The position numbers and the translations under genes were made by a program. This document shows positions 1-7,324 of a stretch of 8,679 nucleotides of DNA, piece by piece. Within the stretch, counting starts at the first letter, position 1, and each line of letters opens with the position of its first letter. The notes under the pieces were generated by a model, which worked only from the letters and a program-made list of their open reading frames with translations, was not told where the DNA came from and searched no databases. Origin of the DNA: Flavobacterium sp. (lineage in GTDB: Bacteria; Bacteroidota; Bacteroidia; Flavobacteriales; Flavobacteriaceae); NCBI GenBank assembly GCA_005792865.1, contig SXQR01000229.1, forward strand, positions 1 to 8,679, read 5' to 3'.

Positions 1-1073
1 AAAAGAAAATCAAGCTCAAGGAAAACCTGATCCATACCACCGAGAAGCAGACCAAGCTTCTCAACAACGACATGTACATCAATCAGGTCCAGATCAATAA
101 GTTAAAAAAGGACCTCGAAGACCTGCGTGCCGATTATGCCGAGATGATCCGCAAGTCCTACAAAAGCCGCAGCGAGCAGAGCCGCGCCATGTTCCTGTTG
201 TCTTCCGAAAATTTCCTCCAGGCCTACAAGCGGGCGCAGTACATGAAGCAGTATGCGAGCTACCGACGTGCGCAGGGCGATGAAATCAAGGGCAAGACGC
301 AGCAGCTCGAGGTTTTCAACCAGAAGCTCGGCGTACAGAAGGCCGAAAAGCAAAAATTGCTTGCCGAAAACCAAAAGGAGAAGCAGGAGCTGGAAAAGGA
401 ACGGCAGGAGCAGGAAAAGATCGTTCAGGAAATCCGTCGAAACAAGAAGCAAATTGCCGCGGAGATCGCCAAGAAACAAAAGGAGTCCAGGGCAATTGAC
501 CGCCAAATCGACAAATTGATCCGCGACGCGATTGCAGCCGCAAACCGCAAGACCGAAGCCGCGGCCAAGGCCAATCCATCCAAGTCGTCATCAGCGGCAA
601 AGAAGGCGACCACGTCTACCGCGAAGATCGTATTGACGCCGGAGGGGAAGGTGATTTCGGATAACTTCAGGGCCAACCGCGGAAGGCTTCCATGGCCAGT
701 AGAGAAAGGTGTTGTCACGCTTGGCTACGGCGACCAGCCGCACCCGGTCCACAAATCGCTGATTGTCCATAACAGCGGCGTTGAGATCACGACCGAAAAC
801 GGTGCAAATGCGCGCGCGGTCTTTGGCGGTGAAGTCACCAGCGTCATTGTGCTCTCGCCGGTCAATAAGGCCGTCATGATCCAGCACGGGGATTTCTTCA
901 CGGTGTACCAAAACCTGAGTAGCGTGAGCGTCAGCAAGGGAGACAATGTCCGCATCAACCAAAACATTGGCCGCATCCGGACCAATGGCGATACCGGCAA
1001 GACCGTGATCAAGTTCATGATTTCGCAAAACACGACCTACGTCAATCCGCAGTCCTGGCTCGCAGGAATGTAA
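1..1073 (+). CDS. envC: EnvC-like murein hydrolase activator, M23/LytM family (5' truncated)
   Basis: The frame is open to the left edge (first full codon at base 3), so the Met at 72 is internal and the signal peptide and first coiled-coil residues are missing. About 356 residues remain; I estimate roughly 50-60 are lost. Residues from about 1 to 180 form a charged Lys/Glu/Gln-rich coiled coil containing the EnvC-like phrase 'LLSSENFLQAYKRAQYMKQY'. A Ser/Ala/Lys linker follows, then a C-terminal LytM domain (about bases 665-1070). The LytM fold is recognisable (GVEI, IQHGDFFTVYQNLS, KGDNV), but the zinc ligands are degenerate: HxGxD reads HNSGVE, YAHL reads YQNL and HLHFE reads VIKFM. This is expected for EnvC/NlpD-type proteins, which activate periplasmic amidases at the division site rather than cutting peptidoglycan themselves. 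It converges with the thioesterase gene, with only 11 bp between the stop codons. Confidence 0.88.
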   Translation, partial: KKIKLKENLIHTTEKQTKLLNNDMYINQVQINKLKKDLEDLRADYAEMIRKSYKSRSEQSRAMFLLSSENFLQAYKRAQYMKQYASYRRAQGDEIKGKTQQLEVFNQKLGVQKAEKQKLLAENQKEKQELEKERQEQEKIVQEIRRNKKQIAAEIAKKQKESRAIDRQIDKLIRDAIAAANRKTEAAAKANPSKSSSAAKKATTSTAKIVLTPEGKVISDNFRANRGRLPWPVEKGVVTLGYGDQPHPVHKSLIVHNSGVEITTENGANARAVFGGEVTSVIVLSPVNKAVMIQHGDFFTVYQNLSSVSVSKGDNVRINQNIGRIRTNGDTGKTVIKFMISQNTTYVNPQSWLAGM

Positions 1074-1084
1074 ATTTCCGGAAT

Positions 1085-1594
1085 TTAGACAAAAAGCGCC
1101 TTTAATTCGGTTGCTTCGTCCGGTTTCATCTTGCCGGCGAGCACCAGGCTTAACTGTTTGCGGCGAAGCGCTGCATCGAACCGTTGCTTTTCAAGTTCGG
1201 TCTCCGGCGTGATTGGCGGCACCTCCACAGGGCGTCCCGTATCGTCCACGGCCACGAAAGTGTAGATGGCTTCGTTTGCCTTTGTCCGGATCCCCGATTC
1301 GCGGTCTTCAATCCATACGTCGATAAAAATCTCCATCGAACTCTTGAAGCTTCTTGACACTTTTGCCTCAATGGTAACAACACTGCCCAGCGGAATCGAC
1401 CGGTTGAACGCGACGTGATTTACCGAGGCCGTAACCGTGATGCGGCGCGAATGGCGGCGGGCTGCGATGCTGGCGGCGCGGTCCATCCGGGCAAGGAGTT
1501 CCCCTCCAAAGAGGTTATTGAGCGGATTTGTCTCGCTTGGCAATACGAGGTCGGTAAGGACGGTGAGCGATTCTGACGGCGATTTTGGATGCAT
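1085..1594 (-). CDS. Acyl-CoA thioesterase, hotdog fold (YciA/BACH type)
   Basis: A 169-aa cytoplasmic protein predicted to hydrolyse acyl-CoA to free fatty acid and CoA. It is a single hotdog domain with the family signature 'NPLNNLFGGELLARMD' (residues 23-38): the Asn and the Asp of 'MD' sit where the active-site residues of YciA/BACH thioesterases lie. A 'VNHVAFNRSIPLG' strand (58-70) and 'EAIYTFVAVD' (108-117) follow. The frame can be extended to a TTG at 1609, but I chose the ATG at 1594 because a perfect TAnnTTTG box (1607-1614) covers that TTG. Substrate chain length cannot be read from the sequence. A terminator lies between this gene and the upstream SPOR gene, so it probably has its own transcript. 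Confidence 0.9.
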   Translation of the reverse strand: MHPKSPSESLTVLTDLVLPSETNPLNNLFGGELLARMDRAASIAARRHSRRITVTASVNHVAFNRSIPLGSVVTIEAKVSRSFKSSMEIFIDVWIEDRESGIRTKANEAIYTFVAVDDTGRPVEVPPITPETELEKQRFDAALRRKQLSLVLAGKMKPDEATELKALFV

Positions 1595-1606
1595 GGATTT
1601 TTCTTT

Positions 1607-1614
1607 CAAAGTTA
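1607..1614 (-). promoter_or_regulatory. Bacteroidota -7 promoter element TAACTTTG before the thioesterase gene
   Basis: On the minus strand TAACTTTG matches the Bacteroidota -7 consensus TAnnTTTG at every fixed position and ends 12 nt before the ATG at 1594. It lies just after the terminator of the upstream gene, where a separate promoter would be needed. No convincing TTG/TTTG -33 box is present at the usual distance; the nearest TTTG is only 8 nt away. Confidence 0.55.
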
Positions 1615-1622
1615 AGGTTCTT

Positions 1623-1650
1623 CAAAAAAAAATCCCGCACGTACGGGATG
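1623..1650 (-). terminator. Intrinsic terminator of the SPOR-protein gene
   Basis: On the minus strand a 6-bp stem (bases 1632-1637 with 1644-1649, ATCCCG/CGGGAT) is followed by a run of nine Ts. It starts 3 nt after the TAA of the HU-CCDC81/SPOR gene. This is a classic Rho-independent terminator. Confidence 0.85.
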
Positions 1651-1652
1651 TT

Positions 1653-2588
1653 TTAAAGTTCTTTTATGAGCAACCACGCATCGGGATTGTGCGTTCGTTT
1701 GATTTTTGACATCGCGCGGTAGGCATCTTTGTAGGTTGGAAAGCTCCCATAAAGCACAGGGTAAAGCCCGTGTCCGTTAGGTTCCAATTTTCTCGATTTG
1801 AATCCGAGTTTGCTCAATTGGCGGTGTGCTTTCGCGGCATTCGACTCCAGCCTGAAGGCGCCTGCAACCACGTGGTAAGGCATCTTCTCGTCCTTGACCG
1901 ACAGCGTTACCGCAGGTATCGGGTTGTCGATGAAGAATGTGGCCTCCTGTATCTTTTGTTGTACATCCTGTTGCACCTGCTCTTGAACGGCAAGTGCTTC
2001 GCGCGCAACATTTTCGTTGTGCATCCGCACTCCAAAAACCCCGGCGGCAGAAAGGCCTACGACAAACACCGCCGCATATTTCCACACGTGGGAAACCTTG
2101 CGGGATTCGGGCAGGATGGTAATTGGCGTTTTTTCCTCAAGCGCCTCAACCTGTTTTTTATAAACTTCGCGCTTGACCGCAGGCGAGACAAATGAACTCA
2201 GTCCAAACGAATCAGTAAGATAGTTCAGGTTTTCATAAGGGGTAAAAACCATCTTTCCTTCCGGATTAAGGGCAATCTCGCCGACGTTCTTGAGGATGAA
2301 TTTATCGTTGAGCTGCAGGATGTTGGTCCAGATCGAAACCTCGCTGCGAATGGCTTCCAGGGCGTCTTCAAATGACCGACCTTCTATCCTTGCGACATGC
2401 TGGGCGAGCAACCCGTCGTTGTTCCTGAGCATCGCATTGAAGGAAATGAGTTTTTTTGGCGGATAGAACGCATTGGAAGATTCGTCGAGCTGAGCCGGCT
2501 GCGATTCCGAAAGAAACGCGCCAAAACCCGGTACGGTGACGCATGGATAGCGGTATAGCAACTCCGAGATGTACTGCTCGATTTTCAT
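1653..2588 (-). CDS. HU-CCDC81 and SPOR domain membrane protein
   Basis: A 311-aa protein with a cytoplasmic N-terminus, one membrane helix and a periplasmic peptidoglycan-binding domain. Residues 1-58 ('MKIEQYISELLYRYPCV.VPGFGAF') and about 59-125 resemble the paired CCDC81-type HU-like domains of Bacteroidota. The helix is at about 168-187 (KYAAVFVVGLSAAGVFGV), followed by a Gln/Glu-rich stretch (195-215). The SPOR domain (236-311, 'YHVVAGAFRLESNAAKAHRQL') is of the kind that binds amide-free glycan strands at division septa. The frame extends to 2633, but I chose the ATG at 2588 because family members begin with this MKIE-type sequence and a TAACTTTG box ends 5 nt before it. It is divergent from dprA. 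The role of the HU-like part, binding DNA or a protein, is unknown. Confidence 0.88.
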   Translation of the reverse strand: MKIEQYISELLYRYPCVTVPGFGAFLSESQPAQLDESSNAFYPPKKLISFNAMLRNNDGLLAQHVARIEGRSFEDALEAIRSEVSIWTNILQLNDKFILKNVGEIALNPEGKMVFTPYENLNYLTDSFGLSSFVSPAVKREVYKKQVEALEEKTPITILPESRKVSHVWKYAAVFVVGLSAAGVFGVRMHNENVAREALAVQEQVQQDVQQKIQEATFFIDNPIPAVTLSVKDEKMPYHVVAGAFRLESNAAKAHRQLSKLGFKSRKLEPNGHGLYPVLYGSFPTYKDAYRAMSKIKRTHNPDAWLLIKEL

Positions 2589-2593
2589 ATGGG

Positions 2594-2601
2594 CAAAGTT
2601 A
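2594..2601 (-). promoter_or_regulatory. Bacteroidota -7 promoter element TAACTTTG before the SPOR-protein gene
   Basis: This is an exact TAnnTTTG match on the minus strand, with only 5 nt (CCCAT) before the ATG at 2588. A transcript from here would have almost no leader. A weak -33 candidate (TTTC) lies about 20 nt upstream. Confidence 0.5.
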
Positions 2602-2688
2602 TTCAATAGGTGATGGCGGCGAAATTTTATCAACAGATTTTTTCAACAATTACCATTAAATTTCTAATTTTCGGTTTCAATATTTTAT

Positions 2689-3780
2689 ATGCGCCATACA
2701 GAATTATTTTACACCATCGCCTTGCGGATGGTGCCCGGAGTGGGTGACGTTTCCGCAAGAAAGCTCATCGCGGCCTTTGGGTCGGCGACCGATTCGTTTA
2801 CCGCTTCTGCTAAAGAACTTCAGTCTGCGGGACTTAACCAGGAGCAGGTCTCGGCCATGCGCGCCGTCCCCCTGGATCGCGTCGAACAGGAAATACGGTT
2901 CCTGAATGACCATGGCATCGACACCTTTCTGCTGTCCGACGAAAATTACCCGTATAGGCTTCGGCACATTCCCGACGCGCCGATCATCCTGTTTTCAAAG
3001 GGAAACATGAATCTTACGGGCCGAAAAGTCCTGAGCATCGTCGGTACGCGGAACCTGACCCTTGCAGGCGCCGCCTTTTGCCGGGAACTCATCGAATCAC
3101 TTTCGCCATTGGACCCTGTCATTGTGAGCGGGCTTGCATTCGGTGCCGATATCGCCGCACACCAGGCCGCCGTTTCATGTGGGCTTCAAACCATTGGGGT
3201 CGTGGCGCATGGGCTGGACCGGATCTATCCGCAGCGCCACACGTCCTTTGCCAGGACAATGGTTGAGATGAGGGGCGGCCTTTTGACCGAATTCACAAGT
3301 GGCACCGAACCGATGAAGCAGAATTTCGTCCAGCGCAACCGGATTGTTGCCGGCCTGAGCGAGGCCACCATCGTCATTGAATCGGCCGAAAAGGGAGGTT
3401 CGCTGATCACCGCCAATTTTGCCAACGATTATAACCGCGAGGTTTTTGCCGTGCCCGGCCGTCCCGGCGACGCACTTGCGCACGGCTGCAATAATTTGAT
3501 CAAGTCGCAAAAGGCCCACATGATCACCTGTGCTGCCGACCTGGTTTATCTTTTGGGCTGGGACACGCATCCAAAGCCCGTGCAGAAAAAGCTCTTTGTC
3601 GAATTGGGCCAGCTAGAGCAGAAAATTTACGATTATCTGATAGGAAGAGGGCGCGAGATGATTGACGTGATCGCCACTGATTGCGGGCTGCCCGTATTCG
3701 AGCTTTCGCCCGCGCTTCTCAATATGGAACTCAAGGGGGTTGTCAGGCCGTTGCCTGGAAAATTATTCGAGGCGATCTAA
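2689..3780 (+). CDS. dprA: DNA processing protein DprA
   Basis: A 363-aa cytoplasmic protein that binds incoming single-stranded DNA during natural transformation and loads RecA on it. An N-terminal helix-hairpin-helix-like region (about 8-60, 'RMVPGVGDVSARKLIAAFG') precedes the Rossmann-like DprA core. Core motifs are VGTR (118-121), SGLAFGAD (147-154), GLDRIYP (175-181), QNFVQRNRI (211-219), GGSLITA (236-242) and VPGRPG (255-260). A C-terminal winged-helix segment (about 308-360) is present, so the protein is full length for the family. The start at 2689 gives a normal N-terminus; a near-match -7 box (TAATTTTC, 2665-2672) lies upstream. The stop overlaps the stop of the convergent trpS by 4 bp. 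recA, its known partner, is also in the window but not adjacent. Confidence 0.96.
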   Translation: MRHTELFYTIALRMVPGVGDVSARKLIAAFGSATDSFTASAKELQSAGLNQEQVSAMRAVPLDRVEQEIRFLNDHGIDTFLLSDENYPYRLRHIPDAPIILFSKGNMNLTGRKVLSIVGTRNLTLAGAAFCRELIESLSPLDPVIVSGLAFGADIAAHQAAVSCGLQTIGVVAHGLDRIYPQRHTSFARTMVEMRGGLLTEFTSGTEPMKQNFVQRNRIVAGLSEATIVIESAEKGGSLITANFANDYNREVFAVPGRPGDALAHGCNNLIKSQKAHMITCAADLVYLLGWDTHPKPVQKKLFVELGQLEQKIYDYLIGRGREMIDVIATDCGLPVFELSPALLNMELKGVVRPLPGKLFEAI

Positions 3781-4754
3781 CGATATCCCAATCTGGACCG
3801 CACGCGCGACAGAACCTTGTCGGCTGTTTCAGAGGCTTTTGCGGCGCCGGCCAACAGCAGCGCGTCGATTTGCCCGGGATGCGACATGAAATAGTTGTAG
3901 CGCGCGCGTTCGGCCTCAAAGCGGGTCACGATAAGTTCAAAAAGTTCCTGCTTGGCGTGCCCGTAACCGAAATCACGGTTCGGGTTTTCGTATTTTTTCC
4001 GCATCGAATCCTGTTGCGCCTCGCTCGCCAACAATCGGTAGATCGCGAAGATTTTGCAGGCCTCAGGATTCTTGGGCTCTTCCAGCGGCGTGCTGTCAGT
4101 CTCGATGGACATGACCTGCTTGCGAAGTGCCTTGTCGTCAAGGAAAATGTTGATGTAATTGCCGCGCGACTTGCTCATCTTCTGGCCGTCGGTACCCGGA
4201 ACCAGCATCGTCTCTTTCCCGGTTTTCGGTTCGGGGAGCACGAAGGTCTCACCCATTTGATGGTTAAAACGGGCCGCGACATCGCGCGTGATCTCGATGT
4301 GCTGCAGTTGGTCTTTTCCCACGGGAACATAATCGATATCATATAGCAGGATATCGGCGGCCATCAGCATCGGATAGGTGAAGAGGCCCGCATTGACATC
4401 CTCCAGCCGGTCGGCCTTGTCCTTGAAAGAATGCGCCAGGGTCAGCCGCTGGAACGGGAAGAAGCAACTCAAATACCACGAAAGCTCTGCGGTCTGCGGC
4501 ACATCCGACTGCCTGTAGAACACCACCTTGTCGGTATCAAGCCCGCAGGCCAGCCAAACCGCCGCCGTACTTTGCGTGTTGTTGCGCAATGTCTCGGCAT
4601 TCTTGATCTGCGTCGCCGAATGCAGGTCGGCAATGAACAGGAACGATTCATTTGCGGGATCGGACGACATTTCAATCGCCGGGATGATGGCGCCAAGCAG
4701 ATTGCCTAAATGCGGCGTGCCGGTGCTCTGGATTCCCGTAAGTATTTTGGGCAT
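3777..4754 (-). CDS. trpS: Tryptophanyl-tRNA synthetase
   Basis: A 325-aa class I aminoacyl-tRNA synthetase that charges tRNA-Trp with tryptophan using ATP in the cytoplasm. The N-terminus 'MPKILTGIQSTG' leads into the HIGH-type motif TPHLGN (residues 13-18). Further landmarks are PMLMAADILLYD (128-139), VGKDQLQHIE (145-154) and the KMSKS loop 'DGQKMSKSRGN' (189-199). The length is typical of bacterial TrpS. The frame can be extended to 4817, but the added 21 residues do not look like TrpS and would read through the TAACTTTG promoter box at 4770-4777, so I set the start at the ATG at 4754. It is convergent with and overlaps dprA, and divergent from plsC. Confidence 0.97.
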   Translation of the reverse strand: MPKILTGIQSTGTPHLGNLLGAIIPAIEMSSDPANESFLFIADLHSATQIKNAETLRNNTQSTAAVWLACGLDTDKVVFYRQSDVPQTAELSWYLSCFFPFQRLTLAHSFKDKADRLEDVNAGLFTYPMLMAADILLYDIDYVPVGKDQLQHIEITRDVAARFNHQMGETFVLPEPKTGKETMLVPGTDGQKMSKSRGNYINIFLDDKALRKQVMSIETDSTPLEEPKNPEACKIFAIYRLLASEAQQDSMRKKYENPNRDFGYGHAKQELFELIVTRFEAERARYNYFMSHPGQIDALLLAGAAKASETADKVLSRVRSRLGYR

Positions 4755-4769
4755 GGCTGATGTTTGGCG

Positions 4770-4777
4770 CAAAGTTA
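4770..4777 (-). promoter_or_regulatory. Bacteroidota -7 promoter element TAACTTTG before trpS
   Basis: This is an exact TAnnTTTG match on the minus strand, ending 15 nt before the ATG at 4754. It is identical over 8 bases to the boxes in front of the SPOR and thioesterase genes. No clear -33 TTG is visible. Confidence 0.55.
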
Positions 4778-4802
4778 AGCGATTATATGATATTCTTATG
4801 CG

Positions 4803-4810
4803 TACTTTTG
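4803..4810 (+). promoter_or_regulatory. Bacteroidota -7 promoter element TACTTTTG before plsC
   Basis: TACTTTTG fits TAnnTTTG exactly on the plus strand and lies 5 nt (GGCGC) before the ATG at 4816. The spacing is the same as in front of the SPOR gene. If real, it rules out translation from the upstream ATG at 4798. No -33 box was identified. Confidence 0.45.
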
Positions 4811-4815
4811 GGCGC

Positions 4816-5565
4816 ATGAGGGCGCTTAAAGTTGTTTTTTGGGTACTGTGGCGGATATGGTTTTACGTACTGGTCACGGTGCCGATCATCATCATGTTCC
4901 CATTCCTGCTGGTTTCCATTCTGAGGGAAAAATGGTACCCGTATTTCTTTGTCATGGCCAGGATTTGGGCCAAGGTCATCCTGATAGGGATGGGATTCAG
5001 GTTCAGCGTCATTGCCGACCAGGTCCCCAAACGCGGACAGAGCTACATGTTCATCGCCAACCACACCTCGATGGCCGACATCATGCTGATGCTGGCCGTG
5101 ATCCGGAACCCGTTTGTTTTTGTCGGGAAGAAGGAACTCGGCAAGATCCCGCTGTTTGGCTTTTTTTACAAGCGGACGTGCATCATGGTGGACCGCAGCA
5201 GTTCCAAAAGCCGGATGGAAGTTTTCAGGCGTGCGCAGATCCGGCTCGAGCAAGGCCTGAGCATTTGCATTTTCCCCGAAGGGGGCGTGCCGGACGACCA
5301 ATCGATACTTCTCGACGAATTCAAGGACGGCGCCTTCCGCCTGGCAATCGAGCACCAGATTCCCATCGTGCCCTTGACATTCCCCGACAACAAAAAAAGG
5401 TTTTCCTATACTTTCCTGAGTGGAAGCCCGGGCCGGATGCGATCCCGGATCCACGAATTCATCGCAACGAAGGGACTTTCGGCCGAGGACAAGAAGGACA
5501 TCCGCGACACGCGCGAAAAAGCCCGCGAGATCATATTGCAGGGCCTGCGGGAGTTTGGGAAATAA
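4816..5565 (+). CDS. plsC: 1-acyl-sn-glycerol-3-phosphate acyltransferase
   Basis: A 249-aa inner-membrane enzyme that moves an acyl chain onto lysophosphatidic acid to give phosphatidic acid, the second acylation of phospholipid synthesis. A hydrophobic N-terminal segment (about 4-36, 'VVFWVLWRIWFYVLVTVPII') anchors it. All four acyltransferase blocks are present: NHTSMAD (82-88, catalytic His and Asp), the GKKELGKIPLFG block (104-115) with the following Arg, FPEGG (153-157) and IPIVPL (182-187). I chose the ATG at 4816; an in-frame ATG at 4798 would add six residues but overlaps the TACTTTTG box. The gene is divergent from trpS and ends at a terminator shared with the convergent barrel protein. 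Other lysophospholipid acyltransferases share these motifs, so the exact acceptor is inferred. Confidence 0.93.
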   Translation: MRALKVVFWVLWRIWFYVLVTVPIIIMFPFLLVSILREKWYPYFFVMARIWAKVILIGMGFRFSVIADQVPKRGQSYMFIANHTSMADIMLMLAVIRNPFVFVGKKELGKIPLFGFFYKRTCIMVDRSSSKSRMEVFRRAQIRLEQGLSICIFPEGGVPDDQSILLDEFKDGAFRLAIEHQIPIVPLTFPDNKKRFSYTFLSGSPGRMRSRIHEFIATKGLSAEDKKDIRDTREKAREIILQGLREFGK

Positions 5566-5595
5566 AAAAAGCGCCCTCCGGAAAGAACGCTTTTT
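5566..5595. terminator. Bidirectional terminator between plsC and the barrel/anti-sigma gene
   Basis: An 8-bp stem AAAAAGCG/CGCTTTTT (5566-5573 with 5588-5595) encloses a 14-nt loop that can partly pair (CC..GG). T runs follow on both strands, five on plus and seven on minus. It begins immediately after the plsC stop and serves the two convergent genes. Confidence 0.75.
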
Positions 5596-5638
5596 CGCTG
5601 CCTAAACAGCCTTTTAACCTAACTAAAGCAAAACCAAC

Positions 5639-7324
5639 TTAAAAACGGTAATTCAAGCCTGTGTAGATTCCCAGGAAAAACGGTTTGAAATTCCCTGAAT
5701 CATTGCTGAATGTATTGAGCTGATATTTCACGATCGGTTCGACCTTGAACTGCAGCGATTTCAAAAAGTCATATTTAATTCCCAATCCCACGTTGGTCGA
5801 GAAGTGCATCGGGTTTAAGTTATTTGCCTCACCGATGGTCATGTTGAGCCCCGTACCTTCGATTGAAACATCATTTTGGTTCAGGAAAAGCGTACTAAAT
5901 CCGCCGATAATCGCCACGCCCAATCTCTTCTGCAGCAACTGGTAAGACATTTCGACGGGAACTTCGATGTAACCGATCCGTTGGTTGAGCATGCCGTCAT
6001 AACGCCTGTCGCCGCGAGAGGTCGCCATTGCCACAACGCCGGGGTCGCTCTCAACCTGGATCAGCGACCCTTGCAGGTTGCTTCTAACATTTTGCAGTTG
6101 CCTTGCATTCGGGGTCTGAAAAAAGAATATGTCGTTAGTGGCGTACTCAAGAGCCAGTGCATTGACACCGGAGCGGACACTCAGCCGCTTATTGAGCGCG
6201 TACTGGACACCGGCGCCGTAGGAAACGCTGGTCTTGTAGGACTTGTTGGTCCCTTCAAGCCGCGCGTCAATCGGCGATCCGTTAGAAGCTGAACTAAAAT
6301 AAATAGGGGCAACATTTGAGGTGATTTGCCACCTATTTAATTTAGCATCAGAGGTAACCTTCTTTTCTTTTTCTTCTTTTTCAATTAGCAATTCTTCCAG
6401 CGCATTAGGTTCGGCGGCAGCAACAACCACCGAATCTTTTTTAACCGACGCATCCTGTACGGCAATCGCCTTATCCGGTTCCTGTACCGACAGGATACGT
6501 TCGGGACCGGCCTGGGTATCCGGACTGATATTGTTGCGGTCTTTCCCCGATGCCACCTGGGCTTCACCGGCGGGTTGACCGTTTGTATCTACGTTATTGG
6601 ACGAGCCATTGGTTTGGCCCGATGATAAATTTTGGGCTTTGCCACGTTCCGAGGCGGCAATCACGACGTTTTCCCGTTCATTTTCCGGCGACGCAATTGA
6701 GTTGGTTTTGCGCCGGTTTTCCGATTCCTGCCGTTCGGTTACCCGTGCGCGCTCCTTTCCGCTGCTAACTTGTTCCGATTGTGCTACCTTGCTGCCATTC
6801 TCCCGCAAAACAGGCGATTGTACGCGATTGCCTCTGCGCTTATTTCCGATTGTCCTGATTTGGGTATCGTCGTTTCCAATTCTTTCCGTATCAGTTCCTT
6901 CCGACGCAACCGCGTCCTGGGCGGAATTCAACTTTTGCCCTTCGCGGGGGTCGCTGATCTGAGATCCTGATTTGGGATCGACGCCTGTTTCTGAGCCCGC
7001 CACGCCTTCGATCATCGAACCCGGGGCCGGAACTACTGGCGAACCGACTTTGCCAGGCTTCATCTCAACCGGCTCTGTCAATTGAGGCGATGAGACCACG
7101 CGGGTTTCCTCGCCCGAACCTGAACGCCATGCCATCCAAACCGCCAGTCCGATCAGCAGCAAGGCCGCCACACCCGAAAGTTTCCACCAAATGGGAATGA
7201 CCCTGCGTTTCTTCTTTTTGTTCAATTCCTCCTCGATGCGGTCCCACATGTATTCGGGCGGATTGGCCTCGAAATCGCGGAACTTTTCCTGGAAGAGCCT
7301 GTCAATATTTTTTTTCTCCATCAT
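5639..7324 (-). CDS. Putative dual membrane-spanning anti-sigma factor with outer-membrane beta-barrel
   Basis: A 561-aa protein with four visible parts. Residues 1-41 form a cytoplasmic segment, 'LFQEKFRDFEANPPEYMWDRIEEEL', followed by KKKKRR. Residues 42-66 are one transmembrane helix, oriented N-in by the positive-inside rule. Residues 70-328 are a low-complexity Ser/Asn/Gln/Glu/Lys linker without cysteine. Residues 329-561 are a beta-barrel of the outer-membrane beta-barrel type, with alternating strands and a terminal Phe (GLNYRF). No Sec signal peptide for an ordinary porin is present. The ATG overlaps the sigma-factor stop (ATGA), suggesting translational coupling and equal expression. 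By analogy with the dual membrane-spanning anti-sigma (Dma) proteins of Bacteroides thetaiotaomicron, I infer that the N-terminus holds the sigma factor while the barrel sits in the outer membrane. The alternative is an ordinary PorT-like barrel with an odd leader. Confidence 0.8.
   Translation of the reverse strand: MMEKKNIDRLFQEKFRDFEANPPEYMWDRIEEELNKKKKRRVIPIWWKLSGVAALLLIGLAVWMAWRSGSGEETRVVSSPQLTEPVEMKPGKVGSPVVPAPGSMIEGVAGSETGVDPKSGSQISDPREGQKLNSAQDAVASEGTDTERIGNDDTQIRTIGNKRRGNRVQSPVLRENGSKVAQSEQVSSGKERARVTERQESENRRKTNSIASPENERENVVIAASERGKAQNLSSGQTNGSSNNVDTNGQPAGEAQVASGKDRNNISPDTQAGPERILSVQEPDKAIAVQDASVKKDSVVVAAAEPNALEELLIEKEEKEKKVTSDAKLNRWQITSNVAPIYFSSASNGSPIDARLEGTNKSYKTSVSYGAGVQYALNKRLSVRSGVNALALEYATNDIFFFQTPNARQLQNVRSNLQGSLIQVESDPGVVAMATSRGDRRYDGMLNQRIGYIEVPVEMSYQLLQKRLGVAIIGGFSTLFLNQNDVSIEGTGLNMTIGEANNLNPMHFSTNVGLGIKYDFLKSLQFKVEPIVKYQLNTFSNDSGNFKPFFLGIYTGLNYRF

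Noticed and set aside
591..1028. A 145-codon minus-strand open frame
   Set aside because: It is antisense to the LytM domain of the EnvC-like gene and is explained by codon bias on the real strand.
1070..1087. Small A+T palindrome (TAAATT-TCCGG-AATTTA) between the EnvC-like gene and the thioesterase
   Set aside because: Only six A-T pairs and no T run on the plus strand; too weak to call a terminator.
2665..2672. TAATTTTC as a -7 promoter box for dprA
   Set aside because: It misses the final G of TAnnTTTG and lies in A+T-rich DNA where near matches are common; mentioned under dprA only.
3681..4346. A 221-codon plus-strand open frame
   Set aside because: It lies antisense to trpS and across the end of dprA; its translation shows no family motifs, while both opposite genes carry full catalytic signatures.
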